From an uncultured Dyadobacter sp. (GTDB lineage Bacteria > Bacteroidota > Bacteroidia > Cytophagales > Spirosomataceae): a stretch of DNA of 64,000 nucleotides. Below are positions 9,724 through 19,863 of the stretch, piece after piece. The notes beneath the pieces were generated by a model. It was not told the origin of the DNA and searched no databases. It worked only from the letters and a program-made list of their open reading frames with translations. The position numbers and the translations under genes were made by a program. The DNA lies in assembly GCF_946482605.1 (NCBI RefSeq), contig NZ_CAMLSE010000042.1:1-64000 (forward strand). The letters run 5' to 3'. Within the stretch, counting starts at the first letter, position 1. The number at the start of each line of letters is the position of its first letter.

Positions 9724-12081
9724 GTGTTACTCCAAGCAACCGAAACTTTCTGGCTTTGGCAATTTTTAGGACGATTGCACCCCTTATTGGTCCATTTTCC
9801 CATTGGACTACTCTGCGTAGCATTGTTATTTGAACTCATCGACTGGAAACGCAAGTCATCCGCACTACGGGAAGCCACGAAGCTGCTGACCTGGGTGGGC
9901 GCCGGCAGCGCGATAGTCGCTGTCGCATTTGGTTTTCTGCTCGCGAGCTCCGAAGATGCGGGCGGGACCAATCTCGAAATTCACCGGTGGGCGGGGATCG
10001 CCACGACAGCCCTCTCGCTTTGTGCAGCGTGGAGTTTACGTTCGGGCAATACCAGTCTTTTCAGGACATTGCTGCTGATCACCGTGCTCGGCGTTTCCTT
10101 CGCCGGTCATTACGGGGCAATGCTCACCCACGGCGACGACTACCTGTCGAGTGTGCTGCCGGGCGGACAAACGCAGCAACCGGAAGGCGAAACTGAGGCC
10201 GACTTTGTCCTGACCAACAATGGCGCACTGACACCTGAGCAAATTCAGAACCTCAATGTGGAAGTCAGGACTATCCTGGCCCATAACTGTTACAGCTGCC
10301 ACAGCGAAACTAAAACCAAAGGCGACCTGCGCCTGGATAGCAAGGACGCCATCATGAAGGGTGGTGAAGACGGCGTCGTAGTCGTGCCGAACCACCCCGA
10401 CAAAAGCGAAATCATCCGTCGGATTTCGCTGCCGAAAGGCCACAAAGAGGCCATGCCGACCAAAGGTAAACGACTAACCGAAAAGGAAATCAAGATCCTT
10501 CAGTTCTGGATCGAGAAAGGCGCGCCGTGGCCGGATGGAAAAGAAAAGAGCATTTACCGCGTGGCCGAGCTCGCTCCGAGAACACCTGCCGTGCCCGCTG
10601 CAACGGGTGACCTCAATAAGCCGGTCGACCTTTTTGTGAATGCATATTTTCAAAAAAACAAAATCGCGTGGAAGCCGGTGGTCGATGACCGCATTTACAT
10701 CCGGAGAATTTACCTCGACATTGTAGGGCTTCTGCCTCCACCTGAAAGGGTCGAAGCGTTCGTGGCCGACAATCGTCCCGACAAACGCGACTTGCTGGCC
10801 AGGGAGCTGCTCGCCCAGAATGATAATTATGCTCAGCATTGGATGACATTCTGGAACGACGCGCTTCGGAATGATTACGACGGCACAGGTTACATTACCG
10901 GCGGCCGCTTTGGTATCTCCAAATGGCTGTATGCAAGTCTGAACGAGAATAAACCTTACAACTGGTTTGTCAAGGAACTGATTAGCCCAACCAAGGAATC
11001 CGAAGGTTTTGTAAAAGGAATTAAATGGAGGGGGACGATCAATTCAAGTCAGCGTACTGAAATGCAGGCGGCGCAGAATGTCGCGCAGGTTTTTCTCGGC
11101 CTGAACCTGAAATGCGCTTCCTGCCATGACAGCTTTATCAGCGACTGGAAACTTGCCGACTCCTATGCTTTCGCAAACATCTTTGCGGATACGTTACTTG
11201 AAATCAACCGGTGCGACAAACCCACGGGCAAAATCGCAGGCACGCGCATGTTATACCCCGAACTCGGAGAAATAGAAGTCAATGCAAGCACTGAGAAGCG
11301 TCTTCGCCAATTGGCGGATCTCCTTGTTCAGCCGAAGGATGGCAGACTCTACCGTACGTTGGTGAACCGGATGTGGGCGCAGCTCATGGGCCGCGGTATC
11401 GTTGAACCTGTGGACGCAATGGATAACATGCCGTGGAGCCAGGACCTGCTCGATTGGCTGGCTTCCGATTTCGTTTCCAATGGGTACGACATCAAAAAAC
11501 TCATTTTCACGATCGTCACGTCTAAGACCTATCAGCTGCCATCGTCGTCGGCAAAAGAAGCGGGCGACATCATGGCCAATGATTATAAGTTTACAGGAAT
11601 GGTTCGCAGAAGGCTCACTGCCGAGCAGTTTACCGATGCGATCAGTTCCGCATTCAACCCGATGTATGCCGACTCGGCGATCGTGTTCAAAAAGCTGCCC
11701 GACGATATCAAATCACGTTTGCCATTTCCGCGCGCTGCTTTTGTCAAAAACGACCCGTACCTGACTTCTCTCGGCCGGCCTAACCGCGAAACGGTGAGCA
11801 CCAGCCGAACCTCCCAGGCCAACTTACTTCAGGCGTTGGAGCTCACCAATGGAGCCAAGTTTACGGAAACACTGAAAGCAGGTGCAAAGGTTTGGAAAAC
11901 GAAATATCCAACCTCCGATTCTCTCGTCACCGAACTGTACCGTAAGGCGCTCGGCAGGGCACCGGCACTCAAAGAACTTGCTGCGGCCAGGAAAATACTC
12001 GGCCCATCGCCAACCGAAGAAGGTATCCAGGACCTGGTGTGGGCTATTACGCTCGGTCCGGAATTTCAGCTTATATATTAA
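9724..12081 (+). CDS. membrane-anchored c-type cytochrome with DUF1549 and DUF1553 (Planctomycetes type)
   Basis: A 785-residue protein starting with GTG. The N-terminal 130 residues form about four membrane segments of DUF2231-like kind (LHPLLVHFPIGLLCVALLF). A cytochrome c domain follows, with CYSCH near residues 188-192, then the DUF1549 and DUF1553 domains described first in Planctomycetes; a second CxxCH (CASCH) lies near residue 464. Such proteins face the periplasm and are thought to act in electron transfer during sugar or polymer breakdown, but the reaction is not known. The partner DUF1501 gene follows after 176 bp, a pairing common for this family. Its promoter carries the regulon element, which ties it to the SusCD units. 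Confidence 0.88.
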   Translation: MLLQATETFWLWQFLGRLHPLLVHFPIGLLCVALLFELIDWKRKSSALREATKLLTWVGAGSAIVAVAFGFLLASSEDAGGTNLEIHRWAGIATTALSLCAAWSLRSGNTSLFRTLLLITVLGVSFAGHYGAMLTHGDDYLSSVLPGGQTQQPEGETEADFVLTNNGALTPEQIQNLNVEVRTILAHNCYSCHSETKTKGDLRLDSKDAIMKGGEDGVVVVPNHPDKSEIIRRISLPKGHKEAMPTKGKRLTEKEIKILQFWIEKGAPWPDGKEKSIYRVAELAPRTPAVPAATGDLNKPVDLFVNAYFQKNKIAWKPVVDDRIYIRRIYLDIVGLLPPPERVEAFVADNRPDKRDLLARELLAQNDNYAQHWMTFWNDALRNDYDGTGYITGGRFGISKWLYASLNENKPYNWFVKELISPTKESEGFVKGIKWRGTINSSQRTEMQAAQNVAQVFLGLNLKCASCHDSFISDWKLADSYAFANIFADTLLEINRCDKPTGKIAGTRMLYPELGEIEVNASTEKRLRQLADLLVQPKDGRLYRTLVNRMWAQLMGRGIVEPVDAMDNMPWSQDLLDWLASDFVSNGYDIKKLIFTIVTSKTYQLPSSSAKEAGDIMANDYKFTGMVRRRLTAEQFTDAISSAFNPMYADSAIVFKKLPDDIKSRLPFPRAAFVKNDPYLTSLGRPNRETVSTSRTSQANLLQALELTNGAKFTETLKAGAKVWKTKYPTSDSLVTELYRKALGRAPALKELAAARKILGPSPTEEGIQDLVWAITLGPEFQLIY

Positions 12082-12257
12082 ATGGCCTAACTGGTCACTA
12101 ATTATAAAATGATTTAAACTTTAAGTACATAGCATATTTAAATAAAATACTTCCCTTTTAAATTGTAAATGTATTTATTATAAATATTAAAAGTATTTAA
12201 AGAACTAAAAGTAAAAAGTTTAACTAACAGATATTCAGAACATTAAATAATATTCAA

Positions 12258-13685
12258 ATGAGCATTCAATGGAATAGGAGGGAGTTTTTGCAACGTGCCA
12301 GTGCAGCTACGCTTGCAGCGCTGGCCGCCGGGGCTCCTGTATCAAACCTGCTTTCCTCTTGCCGGGGTAAGGCAGGATCCGACTCTTCCGCAGACACGGT
12401 GATACTTTTATGGATGGCGGGAGGCATGGCGCATACCGAAACTTTCGATCCGAAATTGTACACGCCGTTCGAAAAAGACATGGAAGGCAACCGCGTTCTG
12501 AGTACGTTCAAATCAATGCCGACCAAGCTTGACGGCATCCATTTTTCGGAAGGTCTTCAGTCGATCGGACAGGTAATGGACAAGGGCACATTAATCCGTT
12601 CGTACGTCGCCGCCGACATGGGGCACATCCTGCATTCACGTCATCAGTACCATTGGCATACCTGCTACGAACCACCGCAAACCGTCGCTGCGCCACACAT
12701 GGGTTCCTGGATCGCGAAGGAACTCGGACCGAAAAATCCCGTCATTCCAGCCTTCATTGACATCGGCCAGCGGTTCACGGTAGGAGAGGCCGAAGAGCTG
12801 AAAGCCTTCCATACGGCAGGTTTCCTCGGCAATGAGTTCGGTCCGTTTTTCATCCCCGATCCAAGCCAGGGGCTGGACAGTGTGCGTCCTCCGGTGGGGA
12901 TGGATGCCAAACGTTTCGAGCGAAGAAATCAGCTCTACAATGAGCTGATCAACAACAGTCCGGTCGGTGAGTTTGGAAGTGACTATCAGCGGGAATCTCT
13001 GAAACGCTCCATGGAGCAAGCCTACGCATTGCTGAACTCTCCGGAGTCGAAGGCTTTTGACCTCAGTACGGAACCGAAGAAGAGTTATGATATTTACAAT
13101 ACCGGGCGGTTTGGGCTGGGTTGCTTGCTGGCTCGCCGGCTTACCGAACAAGGTGCCCGGTTTATCAGCGTGACCACGGAATACGAGCCTTTCAAAGGAT
13201 GGGATACCCACGAGAATGGCCACACCCGCCTGCAAGAAATGAAAAAGCAGATCGATGGCCCCATTGCGCAGCTCGTCAAAGATCTCGATGAAAAAGGGCT
13301 TCTGGATCGCACCATGATCGTCCTGGCCAGTGAATTCAGCCGTGACATGATGGTAGAAGGTCGTCCTGACGCAAAAGTGAAAGAGCAGGTGGCGCAGCCC
13401 GACATTCTCTCAGATTTGAAATTCTACGGAATGCACCGCCATTTTACCGACGGCTGTTCGATGCTGATGTTTGGTGGGGGAATCAAAAAGGGGTTCGTTT
13501 ACGGAAAAACTGCCGACGAGCGCCCTTGCAAGACCATCGAAAATCCGGTGAAGATCGACGGCATCCATCAGACGATCTACCATGCATTGGGCATTCCGCC
13601 GGATACGCAATATGAAATCGAGAAAAGGCCCTTCTATACGACGCCGGATGGGAAAGGGGTGGCGGTGAAGGATTTGCTGGTGTAA
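12258..13685 (+). CDS. DUF1501 family exported protein (Tat signal)
   Basis: A 475-residue member of DUF1501, an alkaline-phosphatase/sulfatase-fold family of unproven reaction. The N-terminus is a twin-arginine signal (R7-R8 in WNRREFLQ, then an alanine-rich helix) ending in LLSSC, which could be a lipobox, so the protein may be a lipoprotein. Family segments visible are LWMAGGMAHTETFDPK near the start, GWDTHENGH in the middle and the C-terminal DGIHQTIYHALGI. It follows the DUF1549/DUF1553 cytochrome, its usual genomic partner. No separate copy of the regulon element is seen in the AT-rich 176-bp gap, so it probably depends on the upstream promoter. Confidence 0.9.
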   Translation: MSIQWNRREFLQRASAATLAALAAGAPVSNLLSSCRGKAGSDSSADTVILLWMAGGMAHTETFDPKLYTPFEKDMEGNRVLSTFKSMPTKLDGIHFSEGLQSIGQVMDKGTLIRSYVAADMGHILHSRHQYHWHTCYEPPQTVAAPHMGSWIAKELGPKNPVIPAFIDIGQRFTVGEAEELKAFHTAGFLGNEFGPFFIPDPSQGLDSVRPPVGMDAKRFERRNQLYNELINNSPVGEFGSDYQRESLKRSMEQAYALLNSPESKAFDLSTEPKKSYDIYNTGRFGLGCLLARRLTEQGARFISVTTEYEPFKGWDTHENGHTRLQEMKKQIDGPIAQLVKDLDEKGLLDRTMIVLASEFSRDMMVEGRPDAKVKEQVAQPDILSDLKFYGMHRHFTDGCSMLMFGGGIKKGFVYGKTADERPCKTIENPVKIDGIHQTIYHALGIPPDTQYEIEKRPFYTTPDGKGVAVKDLLV

Positions 13686-13689
13686 AAAA

Positions 13690-13714
13690 GAAGCGGGCCT
13701 GACCGGCCCGCTTC
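13690..13714 (-). terminator. terminator hairpin between convergent genes
   Basis: A 10-bp perfect stem, GAAGCGGGCC with GGCCCGCTTC, has a 5-nt loop. Read on the minus strand it is followed by a run of six T, so it ends the minus gene at 13739-14431; the same hairpin can slow transcription from the DUF1501 side. Confidence 0.8.
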
Positions 13715-13738
13715 TGGTATGTACCAAACGATTTGAAA

Positions 13739-14431
13739 TTACTTATTCCAAAACGATTCGGGTGCGTTCCTTTTTATCCGCCCCATTGGTCGAATGACTG
13801 CCTTCACCGACACGGTACCGGCTGAATTGTATTGAATGGTAACGCTGCTCGTTGTCGATGAAGTCGTAGTATGAGACGTGCCAGAGTTGACAGTAACTCC
13901 TCCGGCTGTTTGCCACACGATGTTTACAGGTTTCGTGCCCTGGTGGATATATGGGACCGAGACTGAAAACGTAGCAGATGAACCCGGAGTACATAAAAAT
14001 GATGTCGCGGTAAACGTCGGTGCCGGTGGCCTTTGATAAATATACACCCGGATACGGGCACCGTCGTTTTTCCAGCCCACATCGACATAGCCGCTCTGCT
14101 TGTTGGGATCCAGCGTAATCAGTTTTTGAATCGTTGAAGCAGTAGAAGCGAGGCTGAAATTAGGAGTTGATTCCATGGCAATCTCCTTCACATAGGTACC
14201 GTTCGTCACGACATCAATGTAAGCACTCACCAGTGTTTTGCTGCATTCGATGTAAGCCACCTGCTGATCTGTGTACCAGACATTGTCAATATTAACCCGC
14301 CAGGGACCCGCGATCGCACTTCCGCATTGGAAGCCCATGAGAACAGTGATAACCAATAAAATTTTCCGCGTGATGAAATGTAGTTTTAGTTGTATAAATA
14401 ATTGACACTTAACTACAATAATAACAATCAT
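13739..14431 (-). CDS. secreted protein of unknown function, 230 residues
   Basis: I do not recognise this family. A hydrophobic helix (about residues 22-41, RKILLVITVLMGFQCGSAIA) ends in a signal-peptidase-like site, so the mature protein starts near GPWRVN. The mature part is rich in serine, threonine and valine, as in beta-sandwich domains; the C-terminal third (TFSVSVPYIHQGTKPVNIVW and the Ser/Thr-rich strand after it) looks like an Ig-like or PKD-like fold. It lies on the opposite strand inside the SusCD island. Whether it belongs to that system is unclear; its expression is separate. Confidence 0.6.
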   Translation of the reverse strand: MIVIIVVKCQLFIQLKLHFITRKILLVITVLMGFQCGSAIAGPWRVNIDNVWYTDQQVAYIECSKTLVSAYIDVVTNGTYVKEIAMESTPNFSLASTASTIQKLITLDPNKQSGYVDVGWKNDGARIRVYIYQRPPAPTFTATSFLCTPGSSATFSVSVPYIHQGTKPVNIVWQTAGGVTVNSGTSHTTTSSTTSSVTIQYNSAGTVSVKAVIRPMGRIKRNAPESFWNK

Positions 14432-14597
14432 CCAATTAAATCACTTGAAGTTGCAATAAATTAATACTACAAAAATACTTCAAATTTATTCTATTGAACT
14501 TCCGATTGTCCTGTAAAATCGCGGGCTGAATAGAATCTTTCTGCCTTCACATATAGGATATATCCAAAAAAGTCAGGCTAAATAAATATTAATCAAA

Positions 14598-14643
14598 ACC
14601 AGACAGAGCAGGACAGTCTCGTCTCGCATTCCTTCTAGTATTG
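14598..14643 (+). promoter_or_regulatory. Regulon promoter copy 3, upstream of the second susC
   Basis: ACCAGACAGAGCAGGACAGT (14598-14617), 18 bp, then TAGTATTG (14636-14643). The element differs from copy 1 at only two of twenty positions. The next plus-strand gene is susC at 14975. Confidence 0.7.
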
Positions 14644-14696
14644 CATAAATGTTACTTTAAGAATGAATAATTGTCTTTTATACGTCAGTAAGACAT

Positions 14697-14864
14697 TTAA
14701 TTCTTAAAGTATTCCAAATCTTCGTCAACGTTAAAATCTACCAGTTTTCCAGACATGCCAATGGTCGGAGAACCGCACTCTTTTTCGCCATCAGAGAAAA
14801 GCAATATTTTCTGAAACCAATAATAAGTACTGCTGATTTTTTCCAATCCCGACAAATTGTTCAC
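14697..14864 (-). pseudogene. short protein-like frame, possible gene remnant
   Basis: A 55-residue frame beginning with GTG directly after an in-frame TAA. The translation is protein-like, with an acidic end (VDFNVDEDLEYFKN) and a middle part GEKECGSPTIGMSGK. I do not recognise it. It lacks a plausible ribosome-binding start and sits in the leader of the second susC, so a decayed gene end is as likely as a real small protein. Confidence 0.2.
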
Positions 14865-14974
14865 TTAAACCGATGACTATGAGATTAGAAAGCTTAACCG
14901 ATTAACCCAATCCTCCTGAGCCATTTACAAAATGCTCAGGCCTCTGCTAATTACTAAATCTAAAAATTAATCCT

Positions 14975-17900
14975 ATGAATCAATTTCGACAATCCCTTTA
15001 CCGTGTCCGGTTGAACTCCATGCTCAAGCACTCGGTCGGACAGGTTCTGATCGGAGCAGCATGCGGCTTCAGCGCGATGGCCGGTAATCCCCTTGCCTTT
15101 AACCCCATGGCACCTGGTAACTATATTACAGTGGACCGCACGATCAAGGGCAAAGTCACCGACGATACAGGCCAAAATTTACCAGGTGTAAGTGTCGTTG
15201 TCAAAGGCTCCACCGTAGGTACGGTATCCGATGCCGACGGTAGCTATGCCGTCAACGTGCCCGACAATGGCGCCACACTGATCTTCTCGTCCGTCGGTTT
15301 CCTCAGCCAGGAAGTTGCGGTGGGTTCCAACTCGGTCATCAATATCAAACTCGCCACGGATGCGAAGGCATTGACCGAAGTCGTGGTGGTCGGTTATGGT
15401 AGCCAGTTGAAAAAAGAAATTACGGGTGCAGTGCAGACCGTTAAAAGTGAAGAACTGAAAGATATTCCTGTATCACAGGTCACACAAAAGCTGCAAGGAC
15501 GTCTGGCAGGTGTACAGATCAACCAAACCACTGGTAAACCAGGGCAGGGGATGGCAGTCCGTATCCGTGGCCAGGTATCGGTAACAGCCGGTAGCGACCC
15601 GTTATATGTCATCGACGGATTCCCGATCACCGGTACAATCGGCCAGATGAACCCGGATGAGATAGAAGATATCACTATCCTGAAAGATGCTGCTTCCACC
15701 TCGCTTTATGGTTCGCGTGCTGCCAACGGCGTCGTGCTGATCACCACCAAGCGCGGAAAACCCGGACAAACCAGCGTGAGTTTCAATGCATTTGCGGGGA
15801 TTCAAAAGGTGCCTAAAAAAGGTCGCATCGAAATGCTGACCGCCGAAGAATTCGCACAGTTCAAGAAAGAATCGTTTGAAGACGAAAACAGGGCAGTACC
15901 TGAGGACTTCAAGGATCCTTCGAAATACCGGGGCAAAAACAATGACTGGTACGATGCATTGCTGCGCACAGCGCCCATTCAGAGCTACAACCTCACGGTT
16001 AGCTCTAACAAGGAAAACATGAAGACTTCACTTGTTGCGGGTGTTTTCAACCAGAAAGGTGTTGTTTTGAACAACAACTATAAGCGGTACTCACTGCGCA
16101 TGAACACCGAGTTCGATATATCGAAAAAGGTGAAAATGGGTTTCAACGTAGCCCCTCAGTTTGTGTATGACAACACGCCGAGAACGGACGGCGACCGCGG
16201 AACAGGCGTGCTCTTCAATGCATTGCACACGTGGCCGGTAATGCCTATCCGTGATGATAAAGGAGAACTTACCAAATTCAACCGGTTCCCCGAGGCTACC
16301 GGTAACATCTTCGCTTATCCCAACTGGGTGCGTGCGGCAAACGAGCTGACCAATGAAACGAAGATCAACAAATTGCTGGGTAATACATACCTTCAATACA
16401 CTCCGTTCAAAGGACTGACGCTGAAATCGACGCTGAACATCGAAATGGAGAGCAACAAGTTCTTCTTCTTCAACCCGTCTACGGCAACCAGCAACATCAA
16501 CGTAGCTGTTCCAACGACGGCAGTTTCGATTCGCCAGAACTACCAGAACTTCTCGTGGCTGAACGAAAACCTTGCAACGTACAACCACAGCTTCAACGGC
16601 AACCACAATTTCGAATTGCTGGGTGGGGTTTCGCTGCAAAGATTCCGCCAGGAGATTGACCGCATCACGGCGAATACCTACACGGATGATCGCCTGCCGA
16701 CAATCCAGGGAGCAATCAACATTGACCGTGGCGGAAGTTTCAACGTCAATGGCATCTCAGGATCCAACACATTTAATGATGCTAATGAGTGGGCATTGAT
16801 GTCTTACATTTCCCGCCTGACCTACAATTACAAAGGCAAATACCTCTTTACCGCTGCACTCCGGGCGGACGGTTCGAGCCGTTTCGGTGCTGACAACCGT
16901 TGGGGAACTTTCCCATCGGCATCGGTGGGTTGGGTTGTTTCGGATGAAAACTTCATGCAGTCGATTCCCAAGGTTTCCTTTGCGAAGTTCCGCGCAAGCT
17001 ATGGTGTGATCGGTAATAACAACATCGGTAACTACACCCAGTATGGTCTGGTCAGGAATACAATTAACGTTGTCAACGGGTCGAACGTGAATACTGGTGC
17101 CGCTGTGACATCACTTGCTAACCGTAACCTGGGCTGGGAAACAACCAAGCAGTTTGACGCAGGTCTCGACCTCGGCCTTCTCAATGACCGTATCCAGCTG
17201 ATCTACGACTTCTACACCAAACGGACAACGAACCTGCTCTACGCGGTTCAGGTTCCGCAGGAATCTGGTTTCACCAACTACAATGACAATATCGGTGAGA
17301 TCAAATTCTGGGGGCATGAGATTGGTGTCACGACCCGAAACCTCGTGGGTAAACTGAAATGGACGACCAATGCCAACATTTCATTTAACCGCAACAAAGT
17401 AGTAGAACTTGCTCCGGGCATCGACCGGGTATATGGTACATTCCATATCAGCCAGGTGGGTCAGCCATTTGGTCAGTTCTACGGCCTTGTGAAAGAAGGT
17501 TTCTATATGAGCAAGGAGGAATTGGCTAAGTCGCCTATCATCCCCGGCCGTTCCGCGATTGGTACCATCAAGTACAAAGACATCAATAATGACGGTATCA
17601 TCACGAATGGCGGCGACGCTGACGACCGTACCATCATTGGCAGCCCGTTCCCGAAATTCACTTATGGTATCACCAACAACCTGAGCTACGGAAACTGGGA
17701 CTTCTCCATTGTGGGTTCCGGATCGCAAGGCAACGAACTGTGGGTACGCCACTTGTACAGTACAGCTAACCTCGACGGTGTGTTCAATATGGTGGCAGGT
17801 GCCAAAGACCGCTTCCGTGTGAAAAACGGCCCAAATCCGATTACCGGGACCCCCGAAGCTCAAACAGTGATCACACCAGGCAAGGGAATGTACGGCGCTA

Positions 17901-18220
17901 CCAACAACGGAGGTACCTATACGGGTGTAGAACGTGACTGGAACAGCTCACACTTTGTTGCAGATGCCTCTTACTTCACGATCAGGAATATCACCTTGGG
18001 TTATAACCTGCCCGCAGTGAATAAGTTCTTCAAGTCGGCACGCCTTTATGCAAGCGTTCAGCAAGTATATGTGTTCACCAAGTATTGGGGAGGTCCTAAC
18101 CCTGAGACCAGTGCGGCAGGAGACGGACAGGGCGATGGTGGTAACCTGAGCCAGGGTGTGGATCTTTCAAACTACCCTGTGCCACGTACCTGGACGATCG
18201 GTGTAAACCTGAACTTCTAA
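14975..18220 (+). CDS. SusC/RagA-family TonB-linked outer membrane protein
   Basis: A 1081-residue paralogue of the SusC gene at 4.7 kb. After a signal region, a carboxypeptidase-regulatory-like domain begins near residue 56 (TIKGKVTDDTGQNLPGVSVV), the plug near 138 (VVVGYGSQLKKEITGAVQ, later DPLYVIDGFPITG and KDAASTSLYGSRAANGVVL), and the beta-barrel runs to the terminal phenylalanine (IGVNLNF). It is followed by susD after 40 bp. The shared promoter element implies that it responds to the same signal as the first SusCD pair. Confidence 0.96.
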   Translation: MNQFRQSLYRVRLNSMLKHSVGQVLIGAACGFSAMAGNPLAFNPMAPGNYITVDRTIKGKVTDDTGQNLPGVSVVVKGSTVGTVSDADGSYAVNVPDNGATLIFSSVGFLSQEVAVGSNSVINIKLATDAKALTEVVVVGYGSQLKKEITGAVQTVKSEELKDIPVSQVTQKLQGRLAGVQINQTTGKPGQGMAVRIRGQVSVTAGSDPLYVIDGFPITGTIGQMNPDEIEDITILKDAASTSLYGSRAANGVVLITTKRGKPGQTSVSFNAFAGIQKVPKKGRIEMLTAEEFAQFKKESFEDENRAVPEDFKDPSKYRGKNNDWYDALLRTAPIQSYNLTVSSNKENMKTSLVAGVFNQKGVVLNNNYKRYSLRMNTEFDISKKVKMGFNVAPQFVYDNTPRTDGDRGTGVLFNALHTWPVMPIRDDKGELTKFNRFPEATGNIFAYPNWVRAANELTNETKINKLLGNTYLQYTPFKGLTLKSTLNIEMESNKFFFFNPSTATSNINVAVPTTAVSIRQNYQNFSWLNENLATYNHSFNGNHNFELLGGVSLQRFRQEIDRITANTYTDDRLPTIQGAINIDRGGSFNVNGISGSNTFNDANEWALMSYISRLTYNYKGKYLFTAALRADGSSRFGADNRWGTFPSASVGWVVSDENFMQSIPKVSFAKFRASYGVIGNNNIGNYTQYGLVRNTINVVNGSNVNTGAAVTSLANRNLGWETTKQFDAGLDLGLLNDRIQLIYDFYTKRTTNLLYAVQVPQESGFTNYNDNIGEIKFWGHEIGVTTRNLVGKLKWTTNANISFNRNKVVELAPGIDRVYGTFHISQVGQPFGQFYGLVKEGFYMSKEELAKSPIIPGRSAIGTIKYKDINNDGIITNGGDADDRTIIGSPFPKFTYGITNNLSYGNWDFSIVGSGSQGNELWVRHLYSTANLDGVFNMVAGAKDRFRVKNGPNPITGTPEAQTVITPGKGMYGATNNGGTYTGVERDWNSSHFVADASYFTIRNITLGYNLPAVNKFFKSARLYASVQQVYVFTKYWGGPNPETSAAGDGQGDGGNLSQGVDLSNYPVPRTWTIGVNLNF

Positions 18221-18260
18221 GTCCGACTTTTTACAACATCTCATCTTAATTCCGACAGAA

Positions 18261-19772
18261 ATGAAAAGAAAACATATAACGGTCTGGATACTGGCGGCGG
18301 CTCTGATGTCGGGTTGCGGGGATAACTTCCTCACTGTTAACCCGGAAACCGCACTGACGTCCGACAACTTTTTTTCCTCCGAGAGTGACTTCAAACAGGC
18401 TGTCAACGCGGCTTATGAACCGTTCCGGCAAATGTACAATGAGCGCGCATGGGTTTTGGAGGAAATGCATTCCGACAACACCTACTATGCCCGTAATACG
18501 CTCTATGGTGCAGTGGACCCGACTGAAAACGTAGCTGATTTCGCAGTTCCGACAGCGAACGGGGTGACGGCGAATGACAACGTGCTCGTACAATACCGTT
18601 TGAACTTCCGGGTGATTTCCAGAGCAAACCAGATCCTGGCATTGATCGACGGGGTAGACTTCGACGCGGTGTCCAAGGCGAACCTGAAAGGTCAGGCGTT
18701 GTTTCTCCGCGCATTCTGCTACTTCGACCTGGTCCGGCTTTTCGGTAAAGTACCTTTGCACCTTGTTCCGGTGACAGGTCGCGACGATGCCCCAATGCCT
18801 TTGTCGACTACCGAAGAAATTTATGCTCAGATCGAGAAAGACGCTAAGGAGGCCAGCGCCGGCCTTTTCGATAAGGCGAAGCAGGAAGCCGGCCGTGTCA
18901 CTTCCGGCACCGCTAAAATGTTGCTGGCTAACCTTTACATTACCCAGAAAAAATGGCCGCAGGCGGAACCCTTGCTGAAAGAAATCGTGGCGAGCGGCCA
19001 GTATGCGCTAATGCCCGACTACAACGATGCGTTTTCGACTACAAGTGGAAACAAGAACAACAAGGAATCACTTTTCGAGATCCAGTACATGGAGGGCTCG
19101 TCGGGATACAATGGTAACCAGATCTATCGCTTTATTCCTTCGCCAATCACGGCTGTTGAAATAGCACCGCTTACCGGTACTTCCAACCCACAGGGAACAT
19201 CTCAGGAAAGCAATAACATTCCGACACCTGACCTCATCGCTGCTTATGAAACCGGTGATAAAAGGAAGGATATCTCGATCGGTTATGTGACGCTTAGCGG
19301 TAGCCGCGTCACAAACAAGACCTATCCTTATATCAAAAAGTATGCACGGCCGCACTCCTTGCATAACAACACCGGTCAGAACTGGCCAGTGTACCGTTAC
19401 GGGGAAGTGTTGCTGTTCCTGGCGGAATCCCTGAATGAGCAGGGCAAGCCAGCCGATGCGGCTATGTATCTCAATCAGGTACGTACACGCGCCGGACTGG
19501 CGGCTACCAAAGCTGCTTCTCAGGCCGATATGCGTGAAGCCATCTTCAAAGAGAGAAGGGTAGAGCTGGCTTTTGAAAACAAGCGCTGGTTCGACCTCAC
19601 CCGCACAGGCCGGGTAAAGGAAATCATCGGAGCTTATGGCGCGAGAGTGAAAGCCAACCCGCAAGCTTACTATTTCCCTTCCGACGCCGTGCCACCGACT
19701 AACGCTTTCACTGTATTGGACGACTACTATGGTCTGCCTGCGGTAGAAGCTGCCTTGACGCCGCATTTCTGA
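18261..19772 (+). CDS. SusD/RagB-family nutrient-binding lipoprotein
   Basis: A 503-residue surface lipoprotein partner of the preceding SusC. Lipoprotein signal MKRKHITVWILAAALMSGC with the cysteine at residue 19. Family segments include DNFLTVNPETALTSDNFF, LFLRAFCYFDLVRLFGKVPL and IFKERRVELAFENKRWFDL. It ends 17 bp before a strong terminator, so the pair is one transcription unit apart from the dehydrogenase gene downstream. Confidence 0.96.
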   Translation: MKRKHITVWILAAALMSGCGDNFLTVNPETALTSDNFFSSESDFKQAVNAAYEPFRQMYNERAWVLEEMHSDNTYYARNTLYGAVDPTENVADFAVPTANGVTANDNVLVQYRLNFRVISRANQILALIDGVDFDAVSKANLKGQALFLRAFCYFDLVRLFGKVPLHLVPVTGRDDAPMPLSTTEEIYAQIEKDAKEASAGLFDKAKQEAGRVTSGTAKMLLANLYITQKKWPQAEPLLKEIVASGQYALMPDYNDAFSTTSGNKNNKESLFEIQYMEGSSGYNGNQIYRFIPSPITAVEIAPLTGTSNPQGTSQESNNIPTPDLIAAYETGDKRKDISIGYVTLSGSRVTNKTYPYIKKYARPHSLHNNTGQNWPVYRYGEVLLFLAESLNEQGKPADAAMYLNQVRTRAGLAATKAASQADMREAIFKERRVELAFENKRWFDLTRTGRVKEIIGAYGARVKANPQAYYFPSDAVPPTNAFTVLDDYYGLPAVEAALTPHF

Positions 19773-19788
19773 TGGATATTTGAACAAA

Positions 19789-19828
19789 AGCAAAAGTGCA
19801 GCGGGCGATAGCTCGCTGCACTTTTGCT
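19789..19828 (+). terminator. terminator after the second susCD pair
   Basis: A 15-bp near-perfect stem, AGCAAAAGTGCAGCG with CGCTGCACTTTTGCT, directly after susD, followed by a short T-rich stretch. A-rich and T-rich flanks on both sides make it usable in both directions. Confidence 0.8.
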
Positions 19829-19863
19829 TTATCACGGAATTAGTTCCGACTTAAATGCACAAT

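Larger units (their letters stand above)
14432..14974. other. 543-bp intergenic region with the susC promoter and a possible gene remnant
   Basis: AT-rich gap between divergent genes. It holds regulon promoter copy 3 (14598-14643), a weak TAAATTTG -7-like box for the minus gene (plus 14481-14488) and a 55-codon minus-strand reading frame (14697-14864) described separately. If the promoter assignment is right, the susC transcript has a leader of about 325 nt. Confidence 0.5.

Noticed and set aside
14481..14517. A reverse-strand ACAGGACAAT near a TAAATTTG, possible fifth copy of the regulon promoter
   Set aside because: Only the right half of the element matches, the spacing is 16 instead of 18 bp and the -7 box has another form.
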